64,000 nt of DNA, taken from the NCBI RefSeq assembly GCF_963678975.1, contig NC_089281.1, positions 8,085,277 to 8,149,276 on the forward strand. The letters run 5' to 3'. Position 1 is the first letter of the stretch; each line of letters starts with the position of its first letter. Positions 29,401 through 41,661 of the stretch are shown one piece after another. This stretch comes from Dysidea avara. Taxonomy: Eukaryota > Porifera > Demospongiae > Dictyoceratida > Dysideidae. Made by a program: the position numbers and the translations under genes. The notes below the pieces were generated by a model. It did not search any database, was not told the DNA's origin, and saw nothing but the letters and a program-made list of their open reading frames with translations.

Positions 29401-32400
29401 CTAGCAAATGTATAAAGGCTTGTCCACTATGTCTGTGCTACCATTGTTCCATTGTACCATTCAACTAGCTTCAGTGTGTAGTGTCAGTAATGTGACCTAC
29501 TTAAGCATGCACCTCTGAATAAAATGTTATTTTTTATACTACACGGCAGCCATGTTTGAATTTTGCTGTTTACGGAGTTTCATGCTCCCTTGTGATTCAA
29601 TGTACTCCTGATATGACATATCAATGTTACGTAACATGTCAATGTAGAGATTTTCTCCATTTAACTATATGTAATACAATCATTAATATATCTTGTTTCA
29701 CTACTGATATTTTGACTTTAATGCCAATGTTCTAAGAAAAATACATAACCATGCTGAAGAATTTATTAACTGATTACAGTAAAGTAGTGTAAAAATTTCC
29801 TTCATTGTCAGAAGACAGGATGGCCGAGTGGTCTAAGGCGCTGGTTTAAGGCACCAGTCACTTTGGTGGCGTGGGTTCGAATCCCACTCCTGTCATTGTT
29901 TTTGTTTGTCTTTTTTCTCCACGTCTAGTTATTTGTTTTTAATCTTTGTTATCCCCAGGTTGCTAAGCAATGGTATGATTATGAGAGGGAGTCGTTCCAC
30001 TACATTCAGTTGGCAAGGCAACCAACTTCTCCACTGGTGTTCCAACATGTAACAGATTTTGACCAAAATGGGATCCTCTACTGGATAGGCACCAATGGCT
30101 GGTAAAGAAGGTAGCCAATGTAATTAATTCTTACTAATCATTTTGTAGTACTGCTGACTGGGTGAACCCAGCAGCGTTTAAACTGATAGCATTGAGCACT
30201 TTGGATGGTCAGTATCTACCTTATGGTAGAATTGAAGATATGGTTGGGCGCGATACTGTTCCACGAAATTGTCACACCAAGGACAACATGTAAGTTTGTT
30301 GTTGAATTGGTGGGGCTTGTGTGTTTTCAACTTATTTGAATCTGTAGCGTGTATGTGTGTTTTTTGTTGTTGTGTTTATTGGTTTGTTGTTTACAGTAAC
30401 GCTTGGTTTACTGTTGATATTGGGCTGCTGGTGATACCAAGTTGTTACACATTACGTCACTCTCGAGGATATGAAGGGTATGTAATTACCTCCCTGTGTT
30501 GGTGTAATTTGCCGAGCTGCATGGTCCCTGTATTTCTGATGTATCAGTGTTGCTGAAGTGTGTACATGATTGTCTATTTGTACAAAAAAATGACCCTCTA
30601 AGTGAACTCTGCTTATCTGTATGAAAGTTCAGGATATGATTGCCACAACCTTGAGGTTAATGTAGCCAATAGTTGATGGTGACTCACTAATAATTAACAC
30701 ATGCTCCATACTCACACACATAAACTTGTGTGCAAAAGAAAAAAGGTTTTTTAAGGACAGGAAATTATACTGCGTCAGTAGTCAATAATTTAACGTAGGA
30801 CTTACCATAATTGAAGCACGTAATCCATTTCACTTTCACATTATTATAGTTTCTGCTCATCAAATTTGATGGTGGGTAGCAATGTTTTGCATATTTCAAC
30901 TTTCAGATCAGCTCTTCGTCATTGGCAATTTCAAGCATCCAAAGATGGTGATAATTGGATCACACTTCAATCTCATGACGATGATACCAGTCTGAATGAT
31001 CCAGGGTGAGCAAGTGGTGTTGTAACATTTTCAACATATCAGTATTATTTATGTTACATTCGGTGAAACAAAATTATTTTTGTGCTGTACACAATCGTAT
31101 GAATTGTTTATTGTGTATGTTGCTGAGTAAGTTAACATGCATGCACCACTGTATTGCAATAAATTGTATACTGGCATTCATATGCACATTATTCCTTATT
31201 AAGGTCCACTGCATCTTGGCCTGTGGAGCCTCCCTCTGATGATACAGAAGGATGGAGGTACTTCAGGATCAAGCAGAACGGGAAGAACTCCAATGGACAC
31301 ACCCACTACCTGTCGCTGTCTGGCTTTGAGATCTACGGTGAAGTGAAGGGCGTGTCAGATAAGGATCTCGGTAAGGTCATTACTATGGGATGTGATGTAA
31401 TAGTATGTCATTATTGTAGGGATGGCAGCAAAGGAGGCCGAAGCTGCTGTACGGAAAATGAGAAAGCACATCCGTCAAAATGTATGAACTAATATCTCAT
31501 CTAGCAGTCACTTTCTTAATAATGCCACGAGGCCATTTGTTTGTCCCCATTAATGAGGTTTCTACTTGTGAAGTCTTCCTGTATGTATTTCCTCTCACAG
31601 GTACTAAAGGACATGGTAGTTGGAGCCAGGGTTGTCAGGGGTGCTGATTGGAAGTGGCGCAACCAAGATGGCCGACCACCTGGAAAGGGCACAATCACTG
31701 GAGAGCTAAGAAATGGTGAGAGAGAAGCAGACCAACAAAAGTTAAGATACTTTGGGACACATGATAGGTTGGATTGATGTGACATGGGACCATGGAGGAG
31801 CTAATTCGTATCGTATGGGAGCTGAAGGACGTTATGATCTGCAACTTGCAGATAATGAGGGTGTGGCTCAGGAACAGGAGACATCTGCAGAGGCATCACA
31901 AAATGAGCAGCAGCAAGAGGTATGCTGAATACTTTTGGGTGGGGAGGGGGTGTGAGCTAGTAATCAGTATGGTACTGTATGTCTTTGATGATTGACCTAG
32001 TAATCACAAGGCTCCAGTGCATTGTTGTTTCCTTCAGCATGAAACTTTGTTTTCTTGTACAAGAAACATTGCTCCAGTCCACTCAGTTGTATTGATGGGA
32101 ACTTAGTGTTAACTGGGAAGCAAATGCCAATTGTCCACGTCTCATATGATGAGTTGTCGCACATGAGACATGGTACAGCCTCCTAGTCCTAACCTCCAGA
32201 GGATTTTCCCTCACTGATTCATACAAAGCACCCAAGTTGTGCTTTTTCACTGGTTATAGACGTGAATGCCGTACAGCATGAGTGTGGGTGTAATAAATTA
32301 TTTACACTGTGGTCATTAACATATATCAATATGCATGAGATCAGTCATGTCAGTGGAAGTTTCAAGAGATCCTGTGTGGGTGTGTTGGTGTGTGTTATCA

Positions 32401-35400
32401 TGTGTAGGTGCTGAACTGAAAATTGCCATTTAACGTGTATGGGGAGGATAAGTGTGGGTGTTTAGGTACCTGGTACAAACCCAAAATTAAAAGCAAGACC
32501 TCATTAATAGAGCCATCGATCTTCATGTACAGTATTTTTGTGTATTAAGCTGCTATCAGTTGCCATGTACATTAACACTGTATGTATTTGAGTAGGTCCA
32601 CATGTTCAAAAATTTCCTTTGTGTCTCACTATCAAGTTTATGTACAGGAACTTTGCTAAATCTAACTATCTGAATAAGAAAGCACAGGTCCCAAGAGATC
32701 TGGGTGGCTTTTTACATATAAAAGAGGAAAACCTCTACATGTATAATGTGCCAAGGACAGACCCAAAACTTCTTTGTTTCACAGTGGCCATTATGGAGAG
32801 GTTCAATTTGTACTATAAATGTATGTCATGTGTTTTTCCTGACAATGTATCATGTAATCGTATAGGCTATCAAGATGGCTTTAAAATATTACTATATATA
32901 ATAGTTTGGGCAGGTGCAGTGGGTGGATGTGGTGTGTCATTTAATGGGGTATACTATCACAAATATTATATTGATTATGTCATCATACAGGATGATTATG
33001 ACTCCAGTGATGATTGTAACGATGCTGCTGATGAGGAGCCACACTTGTTGGAAATGGAGATGGGATCTAGTGAAGATGAGGATGACGTACGTATACATCA
33101 TGTTCTGTATTGACCTTTGATAATACTGCAAGTGTATGATTAAGGTACACTGTAGTCCTGTAACTCAGATTTTTTTTAGCAATGCTACCCCATCCTGTTT
33201 TCATGCCATCCTGCAACAGTGCATACCTCTTGCATACTACCTGATAGCAAGATAAAAAATATCCTGGCATAATGATTTGCCATATAAGGCAGTTTTCGTA
33301 TTATCAAAGAAGAAACCATTCAACTATTGTGCTTTACAAAACAAATGGCTGTTTTTTCTCAATTGAACACTGCATGGTAACTAAAGAAACTTGAGTTTTA
33401 ATACTACCAAAATATTTTGCATTTGATGGTTTAGCCACATCCAATTTGGGCAAATGGTAGCATTTACAAGGTGAATTTCAGTTCTAAATCAATACCACTG
33501 TCCATTCTTTGTGTGGTAACCAAGCGATATAATATAACTGACCTCTTCAATGCTTTTGGTTAACCACCTTGTTCCAGTATATTACCACATGTTTCTATAA
33601 ATAACTATGTGGCTCTACCCACAAAACTAAGACACTCATCCATATATGGTGAAGTATTTGATATGTTACCAAATTTGAATTTGTATCCATAGTAGTTACA
33701 CCTACAGTATTGTAAGAGATAGTGTTAAAACAGAATTACAGGATGTTTGTAAGACAATAACAAAATTGTTTATTAGCAACTGGTGTGTGTAAATATACTG
33801 TCAGGAGGAATAACTAAGGTATTGATTACACACTGGCCTCTTGCAGACCCCTAACTAGTGAAGTACCATTGCTTTAGAAATTTTGATGTCTGTAAGTTTG
33901 TGTCTCAATTACAGCTTGTAAATAAAGCTTCAAAATATAAACTGTAAAGCAGCTGAAGAGTAAGCATTTTCAAATTGTTGTCATTTCTATCTACCTGGGG
34001 AGCCTCCAAGCTACTTACAAACTGAATAATATTGTTTTGTTGCTATGGAAATACAGTGAAACCTGTTTAGCAGGTCACTACATAATAAGGTTACTGGTCA
34101 GTCCACCTTCAAAATTCCCAAAAGACCTGATTCATATACTGCGGTTCTATGAGACCTTGCGCGACAACAAAACATCACGTGCGATAATTATAGTTTGAAC
34201 TTCAAAAATGAATTGATTTGATTGGACGAAATCTTGTACACGTGATTTTCGCTTGTTTTGTTGTCGCGCAAGGTCTCTTAGAACCGCAGTACATAGTGAC
34301 CTGCTTGATGCAAGTCGCCTGCTTAGTGTGGTCAGGAAATTCTGATACAATTAGAGGCAGGCCTTTGTAATGACTTGAGTAAAATCATTGCTATAAAGTT
34401 CTGCTGCTAATAACATTTACATGTATAGCCTTGTTTTCCTGCCTTTTGGAAGTAATTATGACAACCAAATTAGTTAGCAGGCCACCAAACATATTCATAG
34501 CTCTGTTAAGTATGCTTGGGTTAGGGAGTTTGCAAGTGTGGCCAAAATCCCTTACCTTGTCAAGGTAAGCAACTAGTGTAGAACTGTGGAAGAAGCCTTG
34601 TAGTTATTATCTAGAGATTTCAGTTAGTGTTTAAAACTTCTACTTTTATGGAAGAAGCATATGTTCTTTGTTTACTGGTGCTTGACAATATGAATGCCAC
34701 TTCTATTGTATATGATCGTGTCACTTCTATTGTATATGATCGTGTTGGTATGTGTGTCCATGTGAAAACACTTGCCATTCCTTGTGTACTAATGTGTACT
34801 AATGTATTTCTATTGAAATAACATTGTGGAATTCCATTAAAATTGATACAGTGAAATTGAGAAAGGAAGCATGCTTCCTTTCAGTGGTAACTACCACACA
34901 CCACAAGACTATCAACTGTTTTATTATTTAGTGGTCAGTCAAATGACAGGTAGAGGTAAGTAAGCACATGACAAATCTCAATGTTTACTTGCTGTACCAC
35001 TCATTCGACGGGCTTCCTTTGTGTACAAACCATGAGTCAGTTTAGCATGTGTTTTATGCATTTCCTGTGAATTAAAATGATGTAATGAATGTTTCCAACT
35101 AAAACTTTTTATTGTCATTGTTTACTGTATAGGGTGGTGTAGTGTTGTCCCACAAGCGGCGAGCTTGGTTGGATAATGTGATGTTGAAGAGACAGTCCAG
35201 TGCTCTAGTACCGATATTTGATCCACGACCGGGCAAAGCAATCATTCCAACCCTTGTAGATATGCCTATACCTACACCTGGTGTGTTTGTGTGTTGTGTG
35301 TAGCATGCATGTGTGTATGTGTTTGTGTAACGCTGTGTGTCACCCGTAGTGTGTGACCTTTTATAATATAGTAGTATATGTGTCTGGTGGATGTGCAATC

Positions 35401-38400
35401 ATTTATAGTACTGTTATTGTGTTACAGAGTCACAAGCTGCCACTCTGCTTCTGTCTAATTCCTCTCAACAGTCAACAGTTGTTAGGGAACAAGTTTCACT
35501 AGTGTTAAAGGTAAGTGCATACTAGTATGTGTGCAAGCATGCGTGTGTGTGTGTGTGTGTGAGCTATGATGTTGCTTCTCTCATGTCAGCTGGATAATGT
35601 TGAGTTACCCATGGATGATTCAAGCAAGACGTTGTTTTATTACATTCAGAAGTTAATTTTGAAACTAAAGTCAGATAAGTACAAACGAGTCTGGGACCAC
35701 ACATTTACGTACGTGAAAGTTGCTCATTTTATCTGCTGCTTGCTTCTTGACTGGTGTACATGTATATAATTTAACCATCTCATAAAATTTGCTATGTGTA
35801 CATTTTTAATTTCTTTTCTCATACAGTGTGATATATCAGAGTAATGATCAGGTGTGCAATGACAAGCAGATGAAGCCCCTCTGGCCGGTCAGCCATGTTG
35901 AACAACACCTTGGCTCATCGGTGCTGCCAGAACCAGCTCTGATTGGCTATCTGCAGCACAATGCCTCAGGGGAATGGCTCCGCAAGTGGAAGCTCCACGG
36001 CACAAGTGGACTGGCTACCAACAAGAGCACCATGCTAGCAGCATACAAGGTGAATGATATGCACATACAGTACAGTGGATCCTAAATAATGTACAACTTA
36101 GGTTCTGTGTTCATTGTTAGGACTTGTTTCCTTGTATTTAGAAACATGTAATGTGAAAATGTCATGGGTTGTTGACCTTTTCTCTTCAATGAATGTACAT
36201 GCTGCATGTTAGCAAAGAGGTGTTAGATTCCTATGCATCTTGTAAAATCCGGAACTGAAATCGCTGCAGCAATTCTTTTATGTTCATTGTGGTTTTATCC
36301 TGAAATGTCTTTTATTTTACTGAGTGTTTTCGTTTTATAGGGAAATTCCTAGTAGCAAAATACATTATTATTGTACAGTAGATAAGTTTCAGCTCTTTAC
36401 CAAACATGTGTTTTTTTTTGTTTTTTGTGAATAGCCAACTTTCCAACTATTCAATATTTAGTTCTATTTTTCACTTTTATTGACATTTCACAGTGTTGAC
36501 AAAATATTGTGTAGTCATCTCCAAAATTTTAGTATGTGAATAAATTATATAGTACTATTACAGGACTATTGTGGTAACAGGAGGTCACGTGATGATGCAG
36601 AAGATGATGGAGTACTGTCATCACTCTCAGAAGTGTTGACAGTTCTTCAGCTGCTTTACAAACTAGGTACGTCAGAGCAGGGAGAATTGCTATCCTTGAA
36701 ACCGGAAGACTTTCACTGCCACAAACTTATCAACAAGATCAGTAAACAGCTTCGGGTATGTCAGTGTAACCACCTTGCTCCATCTACAGTCATGTTATGT
36801 TTTTGTTTATGTCACCAGGACCCCCTTGTGTTATGCAGTGGTTCTGTACCCACGTGGTGTCGTATTCTGTGCACACAACAACCGATGCTTATACCGTACA
36901 GTGTTAGACAGGATCTGTTTGCATCCACTGCCTTTGGTGTATCAAGGTAGTAATATTGTTTAAACTTCTTTGTATGTTGATGTATGTGGTTTTTACTATC
37001 CACTACCTTTTGGATAGCTTTTTTTCCACTATATGTGCCACTGTGTTATTTTCATATTTGCAAGCTTTCATGCAAAGTTGAGGTCGGAATACAATAAGGA
37101 AAACAGCCTTTTTGGTGTAGTCCCAAACATTTTGTAGAGCAAAGATTCATAGCCAACTGCTGGTGTATGGGGAAAGGTTTAACAGGAAAGGGAGTAGTGA
37201 AAGTAAACACAAAATTATTTTGCTTTATGTCAGTGCACTCTGTAGTATGTGTGTGCATGTGTGTTGTCTGTGAAGGGAAAGTACATTAATTTCGGTGCCA
37301 ATGGTCCACTCACAATTAGTATAACAATAGTAGGAGTGCTATTATAGTATACCATCACCTCTCAGTATTGATATTGTGGGTAACTTGTTTATCATAACCA
37401 CTTGTGTTTAGAAACCACCGTCTTTAAAAGGGAAGCAACACAAGCACAACAATATTGTCATACCATTTTAGTTTTAACATAAAACCATAAGCACAAACAA
37501 AAACATTAAGAAATGCCTCAGTGGTAGACTGTAAAAACTATCAAATAAAACATAGACCTTTATATGGTGTAGCAATGTTCCTAAATAAGAAGTGAATCAA
37601 TTGATGTACCTTAAATGACAGCTTAGTTTAGTTTTGTGGATGAAATCAGTTTCAAATTATAGGCAATTATTTGACAAGTGACCAAAAAGACTGGCAAGGT
37701 ATTTGTTGGTGAATTTATGACCAAAATAAGAGCATTACGTAGACAATGACAGTTAACTTCTCGGTGAACTTGTGAATCACTATATATTTGTGTCATTTGA
37801 AATCACAGTTTAATCTTACAGTTTTAAACAAAATATAATCATCAAATTTCAGTATACTTTGTTACTTATCTTCCCTCATCACAAACGTTAGACATGTTTA
37901 GTAGAAAGTTCTGTTAACCAGCTGATGTACCCAGTAGGCCAGTACACTATATAATTAATTTTTTTTTTAGGTCATGCACCTGAATACACTGTAAACTGGT
38001 CACTTTTTGTACAAATCTAGTTGTGCATAATTTTCAAATGTTTGATAAAGCTCAATGGTCACTGCTTCAACCACATTACTAACCAAGTGGTTTGTTGGTA
38101 GGCTCCTGACTTGATTAACCAGTTTTGGGAAAATTCTGCGGGTGCACAAAATCAAAACTACTGATACAAATCGTTAGCAGCACTTTTTTTTCACCTTTAT
38201 CTTGTTACTATAGCTATAATGTCTGTTTCTTGGAAGTTGCATATCTTGAGTTGTGTAGAAGTAATGGATCACTGTAAGCCAGGCACACTGCGGCACTTGA
38301 GAAGTGGCTGCTAACAATGGCCTTGAAATTAACAAGTTTTAGTTGAACTGTTAGATTTTTGTGAAAATTTTATCGTAACAGTTTCTGGTGAAATCCTTTC

Positions 38401-41253
38401 CTTAGGGTTTAATACACAGTATGAAAATTTGATGGGAAAACTATCATGGTTACTCAATTGTCATACAAGAAATTTGCGGGGAACATATTTGTAGTAGTTA
38501 CATATGTAATGTTTTCTACAAGGCCGGAATTGAGTAGAATACTAGGTATTTATTTTGAGTTGATAATTCTTTGTGAAGGCACAGGGGTCTGAGTCTAGTA
38601 TGAACATACACCAATAGTAAGGCTGTATCTTTTTTTTTTTACTGTGATAAAAAGAACAGGTGAAGACATTTGCCTTGTAGTTGGACCTCAATATTCCATA
38701 GTGGTAACTATATTAGACTGTTTGTCCAAAGTAACCATATGCTTTTGGCCACACACACACACACACATGTAGATATTGCCAAATAACAACTTTTCTATTA
38801 TGGGGTATATAAAGCCTATAACTCCTCATTCCAGTGATAGACAGTCTGTCTCTGGGGCTATATAGAACAATAAATTGGTTTTACTGGTTTTATACGTCCT
38901 CACACAGTAAGGAGGTTTCTGTTTAATGGACACAGCTTGTACACATTGCTTTGTGTTTGGTGTAGACAGACAACAGACCTGTTGCTTGTTGGCATAGACA
39001 GCCAATGGTGTAATTAAATACTTTGGAATTTCCTTTGGCTCATTTGTTTATTGCTGCTTTCTTTCCCAAATATAAGGGTGTTTTTTTTGTAGTGTGGTAT
39101 TCTATTTCTCCTGTATATATCCTTCTAACATTTTTATTCACTGAAGTGATGTGTTTCACAATCACAGACCAACAGACTTCTTCACTTTTTAAAGATTTTT
39201 TTTCTTGCAGGTCAATTGTTTGGATTCAAGCTCAGCGGGATAAACAGCTGGAGCAGATGAAAGGAAGCACTCCTCGGAAAGATGAAACCCATGAATATCG
39301 TGTTGGTCGGTTGAAACAAGAAAAAGTTTCAATACCTCGAGGAGACAATGTTAGGATTAAAAATAATTCCATAGGTGTGCTTGCTTTAAAGATTTTTATT
39401 TTAGTTATTAGACTGGTCAGAGATAGTGTTACACAGTCATGCAGCTAAAAAGTCTATGCTAGAGGTGAGGCAGTGGGTGGGGCTCAATTCCTGCATTGCT
39501 CACATGTTGCTGTCAGGTTGAGTACATCAATGAAGAAGGAACAGGACTTGGTCCCTCATTAGAGTTCTACACTTTAGTATCAGCCGAGTTGCAACGACAT
39601 GATCTAGGATTATGGGTGTGTGATGATAATTATCACGACGAGTTGGAAAGAGAGGTACGTGTTTCTTGATTACAATGGCTGTTCAGATTTGTGGTCAGGT
39701 CGATATTGGTGATGGGATGAAACCAGTGGGATATTATGTACAGCGATCATCAGGGCTGTTCCCTGCTCCATACCCACAAGACCATTCCAAGTTGAAACGT
39801 ATTTGTCAGTTGTTTCAGCTACTTGGAATGTTCTTAGCCAAGTGTTTACAAGATGGTCGATTAGTGGATATACCGTTGTCAAGATCATTCTTCAAGTTTA
39901 TGTGTGTTTCACATGCAACAGAAACTGATGATGTTTATCAAATAGAACAATCCATTGAAGAAGGACCAACTAATGAAGACGATGTGAGAGTTGATAGTAA
40001 TATTGACAACCAGACACGATCTGATCAAGAACTTACTGATAAAGAAGTTGCGTTTCAAGAAATGTTACTTGATAGCTCATCTGATAAAATAATGACAGCT
40101 GCTATGGCAATGGATGATGTGTGTGCATCCACTGCAGGAGACCCTGAGAAGGGTGTGGCTGAAATAGAGTCATGTGAGCAAGTACAAAGCAGTACTGTGG
40201 GCTATTCATCATATGAACTACCATGGTATCGTGGCATTTTGGACACACAAGATTTTGAAACTCTTTACCCTCAACATGTAAAGTTTCACCATCAGTTATT
40301 ACAACTAACTCATGAACGTAACAAAATACATGAAAACTCCCAACTGACTGATATTGAAAAATCAAAAGCTGAGGGAGAATTATTATTACAGGTAGAAGGC
40401 TCTGATACTCCTGTAAGACTAGAAGACCTTTGGTAAGTGAAGGCTGTACAAAATTCCACTATCTATATATTACCTTATATAGCCTTTCAATGGTATTCCA
40501 GCCATCCTCAACAGTCTATGGCTATACTGAACACCCATTAATAAAAGATGGAGACAAAGTGGTATGTGAATAACCAAGTATCAATTACAACAAGCATAAC
40601 AATGCTATGTTCATTCCATTCAGGAGTTGAATGTTGGTAATGCTGAACAGTATGTTCACTTAGTACAGGATTTCTGTCTGGATACTGGAATTAGGCACCA
40701 ATTAAATGCTTTCAAGAGTATGTTTGTTATGTTGATAACAATGTGAATGTGACACTTTTTATTCACTCTAGGCGGCTTTTCTCGTGTGTTTCCATTGGAA
40801 AATTTATACTTATTTTCTGCGGATGAACTACAGCTTTTGTTGTGTGGTGACCAGGCGCCTAGTTGGACGAGAGAAGATCTACTACATCACACGGAACCCA
40901 AGAATGGCTACACACGAGACAGCCAGGGCTATCTTATGTTTATCGATGTGGCCATGGATATGGATGCAGATGAAAGAAAGGTACATTGGACATAAAACAA
41001 GCTGTCTTTATTTGTGTTCTTTTTATAGAATTTCATTCAGTTTGTGACTGGTAGTTCTTCACTGCCTCCTGGTGGCTTGGCTAACTTGCATCCAAAATTG
41101 ACTGTTGTACGCAAGCACTATGAAAATGAACATGTCCTACCTTCTGTCAACACATGCGTCCACTACCTCAAGATCCCAGAATACCACAGCAAAGAAATAC
41201 TAAGAGAACGATTACTTGTAGCATGCAGGGAGAAAGGTTTTCATCTGAACTAG
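17458..41253 (+). CDS. HECTD1: HECT-type E3 ubiquitin ligase HECTD1
   Basis: Forty-one exons, 2,444 residues (human 2,610). Exon starts-ends: 17458-17597, 17647-17881, 17929-18156, 18827-19066, 19125-19183, 20019-20209, 20269-20444, 20501-20624, 20871-21135, 22852-23002, 23112-23795, 23861-24289, 25157-25333, 25514-25648, 26029-26175, 26823-26893, 26940-27051, 27255-27389, 29959-30101, 30149-30289, 30397-30477, 30907-31005, 31204-31370, 31420-31481, 31601-31715, 31768-31919, 32991-33086, 35133-35280, 35428-35510, 35590-35708, 35827-36049, 36564-36755, 36819-36946, 39211-39374, 39421-39464, 39517-39654, 39699-40432, 40483-40561, 40624-40717, 40772-40980, 41029-41253. Domains in order: ARM-like helices (1-360), ankyrin repeats (about 365-465), Ser/Glu/Pro-rich insertion (620-830), SUN-like domain (1235-1440), MIB/HERC2 (1465-1555), HECT (from about 1955). 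Catalytic Cys is residue 2413 (NTCVHYLK, codon 41155-41157); it ends KGFHLN. Confidence 0.95.
18157..18826 (+). other. HECTD1 intron 3, nothing recognised
   Basis: A 670-bp AT-rich intron. I see no tRNA, coding similarity or clear inverted repeat. Confidence 0.6.
19184..20018 (+). other. HECTD1 intron 5, repeat trace only
   Basis: An 835-bp intron. The stretch near 19960-19990 (GAGGCATTGAAGTACACCCT) resembles sequences near 7663 and, inverted, 48505, so it is probably a fragment of an interspersed repeat. Nothing else is recognised. Confidence 0.4.
21136..22851 (+). other. HECTD1 intron 9, 1.7 kb, nothing recognised
   Basis: AT-rich sequence without a convincing exon, tRNA or terminal repeat that I can see. 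Confidence 0.55.
23327..23765 (+). repeat. Degenerate coding repeat (SKEPNLES-type) in HECTD1 exon 11
   Basis: About 150 residues are built from 8-11-residue variants of S-S/T-K-E-P-N-L-E, for example [19 protein letters not shown] and [10 protein letters not shown]. The DNA repeats at about 24-33 bp. It lies in the linker between the helical region and the conserved [10 protein letters not shown] block, where human HECTD1 has only a shorter acidic stretch. Confidence 0.85.
24437..25130. mobile_element. TA-flanked MITE or MITE pair with an internal unique segment, HECTD1 intron 12
   Basis: The left end begins CTGTATAGTGAAAAACTTTGG after TA (24435-24436). The right end is its inverted copy, CTATACGG then TA (25131-25132). 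Sub-motifs ACTTTGGCGG and CGCCAAAGT recur in both orientations at 24455-24520 and 24995-25125. The right 138 bp (24995-25132) is a palindromic unit on its own. The middle 450 bp is non-repetitive and holds an open frame on the minus strand. Confidence 0.7.
24525..24842 (-). pseudogene. Open frame carried inside the MITE pair
   Basis: A 105-codon frame on the minus strand. Its middle part ([19 protein letters not shown], then [16 protein letters not shown]) has the composition of a real protein, and a CAG acceptor-like site precedes DYHLYQS. I do not recognise the family. It may be a host fragment trapped between two MITE copies. Confidence 0.3.
26346..26364 (+). repeat. TACTCTAATAGAGCAGTCA repeat fragment
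   Basis: A 19-bp motif in HECTD1 intron 15 that recurs at 28998, 54710 (three tandem partial copies), 60758, 62863, 62906 and 63965, usually with one or two changes. Most likely the tail of an interspersed SINE-like family. Confidence 0.7.
28481..28640. repeat. Tandem duplication, period 80 bp
   Basis: AAACTCTTGGGAATGGTCAGA occurs at 28485 and again at 28565, followed in each copy by a GTACGG/GTACCGG and ACGTAC stretch. The two copies have diverged. Confidence 0.75.
29814..29895 (+). tRNA. tRNA-Leu(AAG)
   Basis: An 82-nt tRNA with a 7-bp acceptor stem GACAGGA/TCCTGTC, A box TGGCCGAGTGG, anticodon stem CTGGT/ACCAG with loop TTAAGGC (anticodon AAG), the long class II variable arm typical of Leu, and a perfect T arm GTGGG-TTCGAAT-CCCAC. 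TTTTT at 29899-29903 serves as a Pol III terminator. It has no intron. It lies on the coding strand of HECTD1 intron 18, 63 bp before exon 19. Confidence 0.95.
33087..35132 (+). other. HECTD1 intron 27, 2.0 kb: MITE and short tandem repeat
   Basis: Contains the 151-bp MITE at 34139, a 24-bp tandem duplication at 34698-34745 (unit ends TATATGATCGTGT), and traces of a GTGAAACCTG repeat at 34059. No exon is seen. Confidence 0.6.
34139..34289. mobile_element. 151-bp TA-flanked MITE
   Basis: Terminal inverted repeats of about 35 bp start CTGCGGTTCTATGAGACC and end GGTCTCTTAGAACCGCAG, with GCGCGACAACAAAA inside each arm. TA flanks both ends (34137-34138, 34290-34291). The size and target site suit a Tc1/mariner-derived MITE. 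Confidence 0.85.
36947..39210 (+). other. HECTD1 intron 33, 2.3 kb, nothing recognised
   Basis: AT-rich, with one short (AC)n near 38752-38766. No exon, tRNA or clear transposon end was found by eye. Confidence 0.55.
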
Positions 41254-41277
41254 TTAATGTACTGTATAGATGTTAAC

Positions 41278-41661
41278 TTATTTTGATCTGTCCCACACAC
41301 ACATGCAAATTCCACATACAACTAAAAATATTCCAATAAAAGTTGTTTTGTTCTGAATTCGTTCACCCAGTAAGTGTCCAGTGAATAAAGTAACTAGCAG
41401 AGTTAGCCAGTTAACTACTGGTACTGCTAAAGATAATTCTGTACTAGCTAGCACGTAGTGGTAAAGGATTGAGCCAGATTGGTTGATAAGGAATGGAATT
41501 GTGTAGCTCCACTTTAGTGCTAGAAACTTGAGCTCCATAAATAGTTGCGATAATCTGTTTGTAGCACGTGTGTTCTCAATCCCCTGGCCACCTCTTTTCA
41601 TCAGAGGGTTGGTTGTTCCCCATAACAACGCGACCACTACGAGTAGACTTGCGTGAGCCAT
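41278..41661 (-). CDS. TMEM234: TMEM234-family membrane protein
   Basis: Single exon, 127 residues, four predicted membrane helices. The start LLVVVALLWGTTNPLMKRGG, the middle IPFLINQSGSILYHYVLAST and the end LLGERI...IGIFLVVCGI match TMEM234 (UPF0546), an EamA-like small membrane protein of unclear function. It is full length for the family. Convergent with HECTD1, with only 24 bp between the stop codons. Its ATG (41659-41661) overlaps the ATG of the plus-strand EF-hand gene by two bases. Confidence 0.9.
   Translation of the reverse strand: MAHASLLVVVALLWGTTNPLMKRGGQGIENTRATNRLSQLFMELKFLALKWSYTIPFLINQSGSILYHYVLASTELSLAVPVVNWLTLLVTLFTGHLLGERIQNKTTFIGIFLVVCGICMCVWDRSK
41335..41340 (+). terminator. 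AATAAA, probable HECTD1 poly(A) signal inside TMEM234
   Basis: First AATAAA after the HECTD1 stop (82 bp). It lies within the TMEM234 coding region on the other strand, so the HECTD1 mRNA should be antisense to TMEM234 at its end. Confidence 0.5.

Larger units (their letters stand above)
27390..29958 (+). other. HECTD1 intron 18, 2.6 kb: tRNA-Leu, 80-bp tandem repeat, SINE-tail fragment
   Basis: The largest HECTD1 intron. Besides the listed tRNA, tandem repeat and 19-bp motif (28998-29016) I see no coding exon. The open frame near 28042-28353 has no recognisable similarity. Confidence 0.6.

Noticed and set aside
32619-33113. 164-codon frame in HECTD1 intron 26
   Set aside because: Only the last part (32991-33086) is exon 27; the upstream part has no similarity and no acceptor-supported structure.
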